In this document: piece after piece, positions 34,825 through 43,941 of the stretch
How the letters are laid out: each line of letters opens with the position of its first letter
How positions within the stretch are numbered: the stretch's first letter is position 1
Assembly (NCBI GenBank): GCA_041685045.1
Contig: JAWLGP010000025.1
Location: 1 to 64,000, forward strand
Reading direction: 5' to 3'
DNA: 64,000 nt
DNA from: Thiohalomonas sp041685045
GTDB lineage: Bacteria > Pseudomonadota > Gammaproteobacteria > Thiohalomonadales > Thiohalomonadaceae
Position numbers and translations under genes: made by a program
The notes under the pieces: generated by a model
Told to the model about the DNA's origin: nothing
The model's input: only the letters and a program-made list of their open reading frames with translations
Database searches by the model: none

Positions 34825-37800
34825 ATGTCTTATACCCCTGTCCTGAAACCGAGTCCTGCGCTCCGCCCCGGCCAACGCGTCGATTGGGGCAGACTTTATG
34901 GAAGCGCCTATGGACTGGCTGTGGCGAGCGCCGCCCGTCAGCACGAACGCATGCTGCTGGTGATCACGGCCGACACACCCGCCGCCGCGCGGCTGGAGCA
35001 GGAGTTGCGTTTCTTTATCGGCGTCGACGAGGCACTGCCGATCCTCAACTTCCCCGACTGGGAAACCCTGCCCTACGACAAGTTTTCGCCGCACCAGGAC
35101 ATCGTATCCGAACGGCTGTCGACCCTGGCACGACTGCCGGAGACACACCGCGGCATCCTGATCGTGCCGATCACGACGCTAATGCACCGTCTGGCCCCGC
35201 CCGAGTTCGTCGCCGGCCGCACCCTGGTTGTCGATGTGGGCGACCGGCTCGACCTGGACAGCATGCGCCGGCGCCTCGAACAAAGCGGCTACCGCTGTGT
35301 TTCCCAAGCGATGGAGCACGGTGAATTTGCCGTCCGTGGCAGCCTGATCGACCTGTACCCCATGGGCAGCCGCCTGCCCTATCGCATCGAACTGTTCGAT
35401 GAGGAGGTCGAGAGCATCCGGACCTACGATCCGGAAAGCCAACGTTCCCTGGAGAAGGTCGACCGCATTCGCCTGCTGCCTGCGCGGGAATTTGCCCTGG
35501 ACGAGCAGGCGACACGCCACTTTCGGGAAGCCTATCGGACGGCGTTCGAAGGCGACCCTAAAAAAAGCGTCGTGTATCGCGATATCAGCCAAGGGGTCCC
35601 GCCACCCGGAATCGAATACTACCTGCCGTTGTTCTTCGAGCGGACAGCCACGCTGTTCGACTATCTGCCGGAAGATGCGCTGCTGTTCACCACCGAGGGG
35701 GTGGAAGAGGCGGCCGAGAACTTCTGGCGCGAGTGCACCGATCGTTACGAGTTCGGGCGACTCAATCCCGACTATCCACCGCTGCCGCCGAAGCGCATAT
35801 TCCTGGAGGCAACGGAAACCCTTGGCCATTTCAAACAGCGCCCTCGCACGCGCTTGCAGCGCTTCGAACTGCATGATGATCACCCCGGCGTCAACTTCGC
35901 CGCCGAAGCGCCTCCGCCCCTGAACCTCGATCCGCGCGCCGAACGCCCGGCCGCCGCCTTGCTCCGATTCATGGAGACCTTCGGAGGCCGCGTTCTGTTC
36001 AGCGCCGAGTCGCCGGGGCGCCGCGAAGCATTGCTGGAGCTGTTGCGCGGCTGTGACATCCAGCCGACGGTGGTCGAATCGTGGTCGGAATTTCAGGAAG
36101 GCGGTGACCGGGCAGCCGTTATGGTGGCGCCCCTTGAGCACGGATTGCTCCTTGGTGAACCGTCAGTGGCCGTGGTGGCGGAACCGCAGATCTACGGTGA
36201 ACAGGTCATGCAGCGGCGACGGCGACGCCGTGGCCGGGGGCGCGACACCGACGCCATCGTCCGCAATCTCGCCGAACTCCAGGTTGGCTCGCCGGTAGTG
36301 CACGAGGACCATGGCGTTGGCCGCTACCTGGGCCTGCAGAAGCTGAGTGCCGGCGGTATCGAAGCGGAGTTCCTGACCCTGGAGTATGCCGGCGGCGACA
36401 AGCTCTACGTCCCCGTCGCCTCCCTGCACCTGATCAGCCGCTACACCGGGGTGTCACCCGATACCGCTCCGTTGCACAAGCTCGGTAGCGGACAGTGGGA
36501 AAAGGCCAAGCGCCGTGCCAGCGAAAAGGTGCGCGACGTGGCGGCCGAGTTGTTGGACATCTACGCCCGGCGCGCCGCGCGCCAGGGCTATGCCTATCCC
36601 TTCGACAAGGGGCAGTATGCGGTCTTCGCCGCCTCCTTCCCGTTCGAGGAGACACCCGACCAGCAGGACGCCATCGATGCCGTCATCCACGACATGGCGT
36701 CCGGGCAGCCGATGGACCGGCTGGTTTGCGGCGACGTCGGCTTCGGCAAGACCGAGGTGGCGATGCGTGCGGCATTCATGGCGGTAATGGGCGGCCGGCA
36801 GGTGGCTGTCCTAGTGCCGACCACGCTGTTGGCGGAGCAGCACTTTCAGAATTTCCGCGACCGCTTCGCCGATTGGCCGGTTCAGATTGAAACGCTCTCC
36901 CGGTTCCGCTCCAGGAAGGAGCAGGATTCGGTGATCGCCGCGTTGGCCAAGGGCAAGGTGGATATCGTGATCGGCACCCACAAGCTGTTGCAGCCGGAGA
37001 TCAAGTACAAGAATCTCGGCCTGGTGATCATCGACGAGGAGCATCGGTTCGGTGTGCGCCAAAAGGACAAGTTCAAGGCACTGCGTTCGGAGATCGACGT
37101 ACTCACCCTCACCGCCACGCCGATTCCGCGCACGTTGAACATGGCGCTGGGCGGCATGCGTGATCTGTCCGTGATCGCCAGCGCCCCGGCCCGCCGCCTA
37201 GCGGTCAAGACCTTCGTCAACGAGTGGAACGCCGGCCTCATCCGCGAGGCCTGCCTGCGCGAGATCCGGCGCGGCGGTCAGATCTATTTCCTGCACAACG
37301 ATGTCGACAGCATCGCGCGCATGGCGCGCGAGCTCCAGGAACTGGTGCCGCAGGCGTCGGTAGCCATCGCCCACGGCCAGATGCGCGAGCGCGAGCTGGA
37401 GCGGGTGATGTCCGATTTCTATCACCAGCGTTTCAATCTGCTGGTGTGTACCACCATCATCGAAACCGGCATTGACGTCCCGACGGCCAATACCATGATC
37501 ATCAACCGAGCCGATCGGTTCGGGCTGGCACAGCTCTACCAGCTCCGCGGCCGCGTCGGGCGCTCGCATCACCGCGCCTACGCCTATTTGGTCATTCCGC
37601 CCCGCAGCCAGATCACGGCGGATGCGGTCAAGCGGCTCGAGGCCATCGAATCCATTGAGGAGTTGGGGGCCGGTTTCACCCTGGCGACGCACGATCTCGA
37701 GATCCGGGGCGCCGGTGAACTGCTGGGTGACGAACAGAGCGGCCAGATGCAGGAGATCGGTTTCACGCTCTACTCCGAACTGCTCGAACGCGCCGTCAAC

Positions 37801-38283
37801 GCCTTGAAGGCTGGCCAGGAACCCGACTTCGGCAGACCGCTGCATCACGGCACCGAAATCGATCTCGGCACGCCGGCATTAATCCCGGACGATTACCTGC
37901 CGGACGTGCACAGTCGCCTGGTGCTGTACAAGCGGATCGCCAGTGCGGGCAGCGATGAGGAACTGCGTGAGCTGCAGGTGGAGATGATCGACCGTTTCGG
38001 CTTGTTGCCGCCCCCCACCGCGACCCTGTTCCGGATTGCGGAGCTGAGGCTGAAGGCGAGCCCCCTCGGCATCGACAAGATCGAACTGGGCGCGAACGGC
38101 GGCCGCCTTATCTTCAGCTCCCAGCCGAATATCGACCCCATGACCATCATCGACCTGGTCCAGCGCGAGCCCGCCCGTTATCGCCTGGACGGTGGTGAAC
38201 GCCTGCGCATCATTAAAACAATGCCAGAGGTGGCGGATCGGGTGGAGACTTTGGAGAAGTTGGTGGAGCGGCTACGAGGTTGA
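34825..38283 (+). CDS. mfd: Transcription-repair coupling factor Mfd
   Basis: A 1152-aa Mfd that dislodges RNA polymerase stalled at lesions and recruits UvrA. Order of parts: UvrB-homology modules (1-350), RNA-polymerase interaction domain with LQVGSPVVHEDHGVGRYLGLQKL (about 485), then translocase motor with GDVGFGKTEVAMRAAF (Walker A) near 632, DEEHRFGVRQKD (Walker B) near 735, TATPIPRTLNMAL and TTIIETGIDVPTANTMII, and a C-terminal regulatory domain. Length is typical (E. coli 1148). A heptad repeat array begins soon after the stop. Confidence 0.98.
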   Translation: MSYTPVLKPSPALRPGQRVDWGRLYGSAYGLAVASAARQHERMLLVITADTPAAARLEQELRFFIGVDEALPILNFPDWETLPYDKFSPHQDIVSERLSTLARLPETHRGILIVPITTLMHRLAPPEFVAGRTLVVDVGDRLDLDSMRRRLEQSGYRCVSQAMEHGEFAVRGSLIDLYPMGSRLPYRIELFDEEVESIRTYDPESQRSLEKVDRIRLLPAREFALDEQATRHFREAYRTAFEGDPKKSVVYRDISQGVPPPGIEYYLPLFFERTATLFDYLPEDALLFTTEGVEEAAENFWRECTDRYEFGRLNPDYPPLPPKRIFLEATETLGHFKQRPRTRLQRFELHDDHPGVNFAAEAPPPLNLDPRAERPAAALLRFMETFGGRVLFSAESPGRREALLELLRGCDIQPTVVESWSEFQEGGDRAAVMVAPLEHGLLLGEPSVAVVAEPQIYGEQVMQRRRRRRGRGRDTDAIVRNLAELQVGSPVVHEDHGVGRYLGLQKLSAGGIEAEFLTLEYAGGDKLYVPVASLHLISRYTGVSPDTAPLHKLGSGQWEKAKRRASEKVRDVAAELLDIYARRAARQGYAYPFDKGQYAVFAASFPFEETPDQQDAIDAVIHDMASGQPMDRLVCGDVGFGKTEVAMRAAFMAVMGGRQVAVLVPTTLLAEQHFQNFRDRFADWPVQIETLSRFRSRKEQDSVIAALAKGKVDIVIGTHKLLQPEIKYKNLGLVIIDEEHRFGVRQKDKFKALRSEIDVLTLTATPIPRTLNMALGGMRDLSVIASAPARRLAVKTFVNEWNAGLIREACLREIRRGGQIYFLHNDVDSIARMARELQELVPQASVAIAHGQMRERELERVMSDFYHQRFNLLVCTTIIETGIDVPTANTMIINRADRFGLAQLYQLRGRVGRSHHRAYAYLVIPPRSQITADAVKRLEAIESIEELGAGFTLATHDLEIRGAGELLGDEQSGQMQEIGFTLYSELLERAVNALKAGQEPDFGRPLHHGTEIDLGTPALIPDDYLPDVHSRLVLYKRIASAGSDEELRELQVEMIDRFGLLPPPTATLFRIAELRLKASPLGIDKIELGANGGRLIFSSQPNIDPMTIIDLVQREPARYRLDGGERLRIIKTMPEVADRVETLEKLVERLRG

Positions 38284-38292
38284 GGGTTAAGA

Positions 38293-38374
38293 CGTGACGC
38301 GTGACGATTTGAGGGTTGAGGCTTAAGTGGCCCATTTCTCATCACCCGTCACCCGTTACTCTTCACCCTTCACC
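38293..38374. repeat. Heptad repeat array between convergent mfd and RRM genes
   Basis: Two direct CGTGACG 7-mers (38293-38306) face an inverted set at 38341-38374 that on minus reads as GGGTGAA, GAGTAAC, GGGTGAC and GGGTGAT. Period 7 and inverted arms match the array at 8973-9056. It lies between the 3' ends of two convergent genes and could form a long imperfect stem in either transcript. Confidence 0.7.
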
Positions 38375-38378
38375 GCCG

Positions 38379-38645
38379 TCAATAAGGTCGACGAAAGTAC
38401 CGCGGCCGCTGCCGGGCCTCATTGATGCGCAGCGAGCGGCCGCCCATCTGAATGCCTGACAGGGCTTCGATGGCGCTGACGGCGGCAGTTGCGTCCATTT
38501 TCACGAAACCGAAGCCGCGCGGCTGTCCGGTCTGCTGATCGCTGACCAACTTGACCGAGTAGACATTGCCATGCTGCGCGAACAGCTGCCTGACATCGCC
38601 TTCGGAAACATCATAGGGTAGATTGCCCACGTAAATGGTCTTCAC
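38379..38645 (-). CDS. RRM-type RNA-binding protein
   Basis: An 88-aa single RNA-recognition-motif protein, similar to the small cyanobacterial and proteobacterial Rbp proteins. RNP2 is KTIYVGNLPYDV (about 2-13) and RNP1 is PRGFGFVKMD (about 43-52). The tail is short and basic (RQRPRYFRRPY). The start is GTG 38645 with CAGGAG seven bases upstream; the much longer open frame upstream is not coding. Such proteins are often cold-induced and bind single-stranded RNA; the targets are unknown. Confidence 0.9.
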   Translation of the reverse strand: MKTIYVGNLPYDVSEGDVRQLFAQHGNVYSVKLVSDQQTGQPRGFGFVKMDATAAVSAIEALSGIQMGGRSLRINEARQRPRYFRRPY

Positions 38646-38863
38646 GTTAACGCTCCTGTTACGTGAATTTTTTTCTCGTTCGAGAAAGCGGCTTCCTGCC
38701 GCGTTTGCCCTTATTCTTATTAGCTGTCCTGCACGCCGAATCAACCTGCGGGGGTGAAAATACCGGCTGGCGACGAACCGAATGGGGGAAAACCCTGCTG
38801 GCGGGGTGCGTCGGTCGCCGGCGTGGTAAACTCTCGGGCGACCAACGGAACACTGCTCACGCC

Positions 38864-39712
38864 ATGCATGCACTGACTCGGAATTTGCGCCCGCTTGCCA
38901 TTGTTGCCCTCGCCCTGCTGCCGCTGTTCGCCACAGCGGATGAACCGGAACAGCGCTGGTATAGCGTGGAAGTGATCGTGTTCGCCCAGAGCAACGAACG
39001 CTACCGTGACAGCGAGGTGTGGCCGGACGCACCGCCCACCGAACCCTCCGGCAACCCGCCCATTGCACTGCTGCCGGCCCCGGAGAAGCCACCGCAGGCG
39101 CCGGACGAGGCACAGCCGTTTCAAAGGCTGCTGCCCGAGGAGATGCAGCTGGGGGGGTATTACCAGCGCCTGGAGCGCTCAAGCCAGTTCGAGCCGCTGC
39201 TCTACGTGGGCTGGCGCCAACCTGGCCTGCCGATGGACAACGCGCAGCCGGTTGCGCTTCAGGTCCCCGAGGCGAGTCCGGATCTGCCAATGGATGCAGC
39301 CGAACCGCTCGAGGCAGAGCCCGATATCGCACCTACGCTTTCCGGTTCGGTCACGTTGAAGCTGGGGCGTTACCTTCACTTCGAAACCCGGCTGCAGTAC
39401 CGGCTGGCGGCGCAAGTCGATGAGACGATCGACCCCGTTGTGGTCCAGCCCGTGTTCGAGAAGGCGGACGCAGCTTCCGGTGCCACCGCCGAATATGGTG
39501 CCGAAAGCTATGCGGAACCCGCCGCACCCGCCCAACAACTGTTCCTGATGAACGAGTCGCGCCGGATGCGCAGCGGCGAGCTGCACTACATCGATCATCC
39601 GCTGTTTGGCGTGCTGGTGCAGGTGACGCCCTATGACCTGCCGGAGCCGACGCCGGCAGCCCCCCAGCCGGATCAGCCGACCGGGCCGCAGAGTGGAGTG
39701 ATTATCCGTTAG
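38864..39712 (+). CDS. csiV: CsiV family periplasmic protein
   Basis: A 282-aa exported protein with a signal peptide (LAIVALALLPLFATADE). The family pattern is clear: WYSVEVIVFAQ after the signal, LGRYLHFETRLQYRL near 187-200, and ESRRMRSGELHYIDHPLFGVLVQVTPYD near the C terminus. Proline-rich spacers separate the blocks. CsiV in Haemophilus/Pseudomonas-type bacteria is a putative peptidoglycan-binding protein found beside mfd. ATG 38864 is chosen because the upstream in-frame extension to 38663 would bury the signal peptide. The gene follows mfd and precedes MTIP and nagZ, a conserved gammaproteobacterial group. Confidence 0.85.
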   Translation: MHALTRNLRPLAIVALALLPLFATADEPEQRWYSVEVIVFAQSNERYRDSEVWPDAPPTEPSGNPPIALLPAPEKPPQAPDEAQPFQRLLPEEMQLGGYYQRLERSSQFEPLLYVGWRQPGLPMDNAQPVALQVPEASPDLPMDAAEPLEAEPDIAPTLSGSVTLKLGRYLHFETRLQYRLAAQVDETIDPVVVQPVFEKADAASGATAEYGAESYAEPAAPAQQLFLMNESRRMRSGELHYIDHPLFGVLVQVTPYDLPEPTPAAPQPDQPTGPQSGVIIR

Positions 39713-39722
39713 TGTAAAACGG

Positions 39723-40463
39723 CTAGCAGCGCGGGACCGCTACCTCCAGTAGGTGCCGGACCTGCTCCATTCCGCCCTTGAGGTGCATCTCGATCTCGGC
39801 CATGGTGATCTCACCGGCGCCGCGGCCCGCCGCCATGTTAGCCACCACGGCCACAGAGGCATAGCAGAGGTCCAGCTCACGGGCCAGTGCCGCCTCCGGC
39901 ATGCCGGTCATGCCCACCAGGTCGCAGCCATCGCGCTCCATACGGTTGACCTCTGCGATGGTCTCCAGCCGGGGCCCCTGGGTGGCCCCGTAGGTGCCCT
40001 CTTCCACCGCCTCGAGCTTCGCATCGCGCGCCGCTGTGATCAGCGTCCGGCGCAGCACCTCACAGTAGGGGTGGGTAAAGTCGATGTGGGTGACGTGGGT
40101 CAGCCCCTCTTCAAAATAGGTGGTCACCCGCGACCAGGTGTAATCGATGATCTGATCCGGGAAGGCCAGCCGCCCCGGCGTCATATCCGCCCGAATGCCA
40201 CCCACCGCATTGACGGCGATCACCTGTTTGGCACCGTTGTCCTTCAGCGCCCACAGGTTCGCCCGGTAGTTGATCTTGTGCGGCGGAATCGTGTGCCCCG
40301 AACCGTGGCGCGGCAGGAACATCACCTCTTTGCCGCACATGACGCCGTGCAACAGCGGCCCGGAAGGCTCGCCGTAGGGTGTGTGGCTCACTTCGCGCCT
40401 GACGATTTCCAACCCCTTGAGCGAGGTCAGCCCGGTACCACCGATGATGGCCAATTCCGCCAC
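39723..40463 (-). CDS. S-methyl-5'-thioinosine phosphorylase
   Basis: A 246-aa purine-nucleoside phosphorylase of the MTAP/MTIP family. Motifs: AIIGGTGL (phosphate site, 5-12), FLPRHGSGHTIPPHKINYRAN near 49 and NAVGGIR near 84. GATQGPRLETIAE and GCDLVGMTGMPEAALARELD near 180 form the base- and ribose-binding region. The gene neighbourhood (next to hpt, nagZ and csiV) is that of Pseudomonas PA3004, shown to be MTIP. That route converts methylthioadenosine to methylthioinosine and then to hypoxanthine plus methylthioribose-1-phosphate. An MTA phosphorylase is the alternative assignment. Confidence 0.88.
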   Translation of the reverse strand: MAELAIIGGTGLTSLKGLEIVRREVSHTPYGEPSGPLLHGVMCGKEVMFLPRHGSGHTIPPHKINYRANLWALKDNGAKQVIAVNAVGGIRADMTPGRLAFPDQIIDYTWSRVTTYFEEGLTHVTHIDFTHPYCEVLRRTLITAARDAKLEAVEEGTYGATQGPRLETIAEVNRMERDGCDLVGMTGMPEAALARELDLCYASVAVVANMAAGRGAGEITMAEIEMHLKGGMEQVRHLLEVAVPRC

Positions 40464-40475
40464 GTCCGTTCCTCT

Positions 40476-41027
40476 TCAACTGCCCTTTACGGCATAGATG
40501 CCGGGGGCGTTTCGCAGATAGTCTTTGTAATCCATACCGTAACCGAACACGTAGCGGTCTTCGACACGGAGGCCGACGAAATCAGCTTCCAGTCCGTTCT
40601 TGCGCTCGTGCTCCTTCTCGACCAGCACTGCGCTGTAGACCGCGCGGGCCCCCTCGGCCCGACACGCCTTGAGGATCTCCGCCAGGGTTACGCCCTCGTC
40701 CAGAATGTCGTCGACGACGAGCACGGTACGCCCCGCCAGCGGCGTGCTCGGCCGAACAACCCAGTGAAGCTGTCCCCCGGCCGTCTCCCCGCGGTAGCGG
40801 GTGGCGTGCACGTAATCGATCTGCAGCGGAAAATCGAGGCGAGTCAACAGGTGTCCCATGGGGACCACCGCCCCGGTCAACACGCACAGCAACAGGGGAT
40901 TATCACCCGCCAACCGTTCCGTGATGGCGTCCGCCATCCGGTCCAGGGCGGCCTCCACCTGCTCGGCATTGTGGAGACAATCGGCCTCCTCATAAACACG
41001 CTGCACCTGGGCGGGTGTGGTCGACAT
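40476..41027 (-). CDS. hpt: Hypoxanthine-guanine phosphoribosyltransferase
   Basis: A 183-aa type I phosphoribosyltransferase. The PRPP motif is TVLVVDDILDEGVTLA near 94-109. LLLCVLTGAVVPMGHLLTRL near 44 and a C-terminal DFVGLRVEDRYVFGYGMDY complete the HPRT pattern. It turns hypoxanthine or guanine into IMP or GMP. Being 12 nt upstream of the thioinosine phosphorylase gene on the same strand, it can recycle the hypoxanthine that enzyme releases, so the two genes form a short purine-salvage pathway. Confidence 0.93.
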   Translation of the reverse strand: MSTTPAQVQRVYEEADCLHNAEQVEAALDRMADAITERLAGDNPLLLCVLTGAVVPMGHLLTRLDFPLQIDYVHATRYRGETAGGQLHWVVRPSTPLAGRTVLVVDDILDEGVTLAEILKACRAEGARAVYSAVLVEKEHERKNGLEADFVGLRVEDRYVFGYGMDYKDYLRNAPGIYAVKGS

Positions 41028-41153
41028 CGCAGTTCCTTGGAAATCAGGAAAAAAACGGGCTAGCAGTATAGGGTTTCACCCGGCCCTTGGCCAACGAGTA
41101 CTCAGTGTCGCACGGGCCGGCAACCGGATGAACAGCCGGTAGGGCACCACTGT

Positions 41154-42299
41154 TCATGCGCGCTCCGGGTAGATGCTCCGTTCCGGTCTCGGCAGTGCCC
41201 TATCGGTCTCACCACGCAGTGCCAACCCTTCCGGCACGTGCAGCGTCGATGTCGGGAAGGCGATTTCGGCCCCGTGGGCGTCAATAATGGCGATGACCTT
41301 CAACAGGACGTCCTGCTTCACCTCGTGAAACTTCGCCCACTCGGTGGTGCGGGTGAAGGTGTAGATGAAGAAATCGAGGGATGAGGCGGCAAAGGCGTTG
41401 AAGTTGACGATCAATGTCTGGCTGTTGTCGATCTCGGGGTGCTCGCGCAGCATCGCCTTCACATCCGCGACAATGCCCGCCATCTTGGCCGCGTCGTCAT
41501 AGCGGATGCCGATGGTCTCGAAGATCCGCCGGTGGCTCATGCGCGACGGGTTCTCCACCGAGATGTTGGCAAAGGTGGAGTTGGGAATGTAGAGCGGGCG
41601 TTTGTCGAAGGTGCGGATCCGGGTCAACCGCCAGCCGATACGCTCCACTGTGCCCTCGATGTTGCGATCCGGCGAACGCACCCAGTCTCCGACGGCAAAC
41701 GGGCGGTCCAGGTAGATCATGAGCCCGCCGAAAAAGTTGGCCAACAGGTCCTTGGCGGCAAAGCCGACCGCGATACCGCCGATCCCGCCAAAGGCCAGCA
41801 CACCGGAGATACTGAAACCGAGGGTTTGCAGCGCCACCAGTGTCGCCGTGATCACGACCGAGATACGCAGCAGCTTGCCCACGGCATCGACCGTGGTCGG
41901 GTCGTAGCGGCGGCTCGGCACCTGGGTGACCGTCTGCTCGGCCGACTTGACGAAGCGGATCAGAAACCAGGCGATGACCGCGATGATGCCGACCTCGCGA
42001 AGGGGGCCGACGGCGGCGAAGATGGCTGCGTCGGTCTGCGCGCCGACGATGTCCGCAGCAAAGCTGATGCCGATCAGCCAAATCAGTGCGGTCGCCGGTG
42101 AGCGTACCGCATCCAGCAGGGCGTCGTCCCACGGCGAGATGGTCTGAGCCGCCTTCACCTGCGCACGCGCCACCACCCGTTTCTGGAAGAAATCCAGCAG
42201 CAGTGCGAGAAACACCACGAGAAACACTTGCGACACCAAAAACAGGGTGCCGTTCCGGGTTTCAAGCTGGGAGAGAAACTGTTCCACTTCCATCGTCAC
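41154..42299 (-). CDS. MscS family mechanosensitive channel
   Basis: A 381-aa inner-membrane protein with four predicted transmembrane helices (near 17-38, 68-84, 100-116 and 145-190). The pore-lining region is SGVLAFGGIGGIAVGFAAKDLLANFFGGLMIYLDRPFAVGDW, the most conserved part of the family. A cytoplasmic beta domain and alpha/beta vestibule follow. It would release solutes during hypo-osmotic shock. The start is GTG 42299, overlapping the nagZ stop (GTGA); ATG 42293 is an alternative. It is probably co-transcribed with nagZ. Confidence 0.93.
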   Translation of the reverse strand: MTMEVEQFLSQLETRNGTLFLVSQVFLVVFLALLLDFFQKRVVARAQVKAAQTISPWDDALLDAVRSPATALIWLIGISFAADIVGAQTDAAIFAAVGPLREVGIIAVIAWFLIRFVKSAEQTVTQVPSRRYDPTTVDAVGKLLRISVVITATLVALQTLGFSISGVLAFGGIGGIAVGFAAKDLLANFFGGLMIYLDRPFAVGDWVRSPDRNIEGTVERIGWRLTRIRTFDKRPLYIPNSTFANISVENPSRMSHRRIFETIGIRYDDAAKMAGIVADVKAMLREHPEIDNSQTLIVNFNAFAASSLDFFIYTFTRTTEWAKFHEVKQDVLLKVIAIIDAHGAEIAFPTSTLHVPEGLALRGETDRALPRPERSIYPERA

Positions 42300-43339
42300 A
42301 AATCCAGTTCAAGACTCGGATCTTCCTCCAGCGCGTGCAGGGCATCCACGGCACGCCGCCAGTGCGGGTCCCGGTGGAGGCCGGCCAACGAGATCGGATG
42401 GACACCATGCAACCGCGCCAGTCGCGCATGCAGCACCGGGTCATGGCCCGACTCCATCGAATGCAGGATTTCGACCGCCGCCTTGCGGTTGTTGCAGATA
42501 ACGGCGACATCGCAACCCGCCTGGAGCGCCGCCCGGGCACGATCGGCGTAATTGCCGGCCACGCTGGCCCCCTCCATGTTGAGGTCATCGCTGAAGATGA
42601 TCCCCTGAAATCCCAGCCGCTGGCGCAGGATGGTCTGCAACCAGAACCCGGAGAAACCGGCCGGCGCGGTATCGGCCTGCGAATAGATCACGTGCGCCGG
42701 CATGATGCCGGCCAGGTGCGGCAGCAACCGCTCGAACGGTCGCACGTCATCCAGCAGGATGTCCTCGACCCGGCGTTCGTCCCGTGGCACCGCCCTGTGG
42801 GAGTCGAGGGCAACGGCCCCGTGCCCGGGAAAGTGTTTGCCGGTTGCCGCCATCCCCGCCTCGCGCATGCCGAGCACGTAGGCCCCGGCCAACTCGGCCA
42901 CCACTTCGGGATCGCGGTGGTAGGCCCGATCGCCGATCACCTCGCTGATACCGTAGTCCAGGTCCAGTACCGGCGCGAAGCTGAAGTCCACGCCGACGGC
43001 CCGCAATTCGCTCGCCATCACCCAGCCCGCAGCCTGGGCCAGACGTCGTGCGCGTGCCGGGTCCCTGCCGTGAATTTCGCCAAAGCGCCTTGCCGCCGGT
43101 AAACGGGTGAACCCGCTGCGGAACCGTTGTACTCGGCCACCTTCGTGGTCGACGCAGACCAGCAGGTGGGGATCACGTATCGCACGGATACTCTCCACCA
43201 GTGCCTGCAGCTGGGCAATGTCATGGTAGTTGCGGGTAAAGAGGATGACGCCCCCCACCAGCGGATGCGCGAGCAGCTCCCGCTCCTCCGGGTCTAGCGA
43301 AGTCCCCGCGATGTCGAGAATCACCGGTCCAAGCGACAT
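42296..43339 (-). CDS. nagZ: Beta-N-acetylhexosaminidase NagZ
   Basis: A 347-aa cytosolic glycoside hydrolase family 3 enzyme that removes N-acetylglucosamine from muropeptides in peptidoglycan recycling. Motifs: LLVCVDHEGGRVQRFR near 57-72 and GKHFPGHGAVALDSHRAVP near 162-180 (mobile loop His/Asp pair). IIFSDDLNMEGASV near 248-261 carries the catalytic Asp. In Pseudomonas it lies near the MTIP and csiV genes, as here. It overlaps the MscS gene downstream. Confidence 0.96.
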   Translation of the reverse strand: MSLGPVILDIAGTSLDPEERELLAHPLVGGVILFTRNYHDIAQLQALVESIRAIRDPHLLVCVDHEGGRVQRFRSGFTRLPAARRFGEIHGRDPARARRLAQAAGWVMASELRAVGVDFSFAPVLDLDYGISEVIGDRAYHRDPEVVAELAGAYVLGMREAGMAATGKHFPGHGAVALDSHRAVPRDERRVEDILLDDVRPFERLLPHLAGIMPAHVIYSQADTAPAGFSGFWLQTILRQRLGFQGIIFSDDLNMEGASVAGNYADRARAALQAGCDVAVICNNRKAAVEILHSMESGHDPVLHARLARLHGVHPISLAGLHRDPHWRRAVDALHALEEDPSLELDL

Positions 43340-43458
43340 GGAATTGAAGGTCCTGAAAAAAACGTCCCGATTCTACGCGATCCCGCTGCAACGGTGCACA
43401 GCGCATTTCTGGCCTCAGGGTCGAAGACCGCGGTTTTTCCGCTCGCCCCTGGTTCGCA

Positions 43459-43941
43459 TCAAGCGATCAGCACCCGGCTCCCGACCGGCACCCGCTCGAA
43501 CAGCTCGACGATTTCCGCATTGCGCATCCGCACGCAGCCGTGAGAGCCCGGCACGCCCATCGGCGCTTCGTCGGGACAGCCGTGGATGTAGATGTAGCGG
43601 CGCATGGTGTCCACCTCGCCCAGCCGGTTGCGGCCCGGCTCCAGACCGGAAAGCCAAAGAATGCGTGTGAGGATCCAGTCACGCGTCGGAAACCGCTCCC
43701 GCAGCTCCGGCGAATAGATTTCGCCGGTCGGCCGCCGCCCGACAAACACGGTGTTGACGGGACAACCGGCCCCGATCTTGGCACGGATCACATGAAGGCC
43801 CCGCGGCGTGCATTCGCTGCCGTGCCGCTCACCGGGACCGTTGCGGGCGGTGGAGACCGCCACTTCGAAGACCGGACCGCCTTCCTCGTAAAGACGCAGG
43901 CGCTGTTCGGCGAGACTTACTTCAAGCCGTGGATTACCCAT
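43459..43941 (-). CDS. L,D-transpeptidase (YkuD domain)
   Basis: A 160-aa compact YkuD-domain protein without a visible signal peptide in the chosen frame. It begins LEVSLAEQRLRLYEEGGPVFEVAVSTA, and the catalytic motif is YIYIHGCPDEAPMGVPGSHGCVRMRNAEIVELF (HG...SHGCVR, the Cys being the nucleophile). Such enzymes form L,D cross-links in peptidoglycan or attach lipoproteins. The absence of an export signal is odd: it may act in the cytoplasm, use another route, or use a longer start inside the upstream gene. ATG 43941 overlaps the CYTH stop by 8 nt. The open frame running up to 44421 is a shadow. Confidence 0.9.
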   Translation of the reverse strand: MGNPRLEVSLAEQRLRLYEEGGPVFEVAVSTARNGPGERHGSECTPRGLHVIRAKIGAGCPVNTVFVGRRPTGEIYSPELRERFPTRDWILTRILWLSGLEPGRNRLGEVDTMRRYIYIHGCPDEAPMGVPGSHGCVRMRNAEIVELFERVPVGSRVLIA

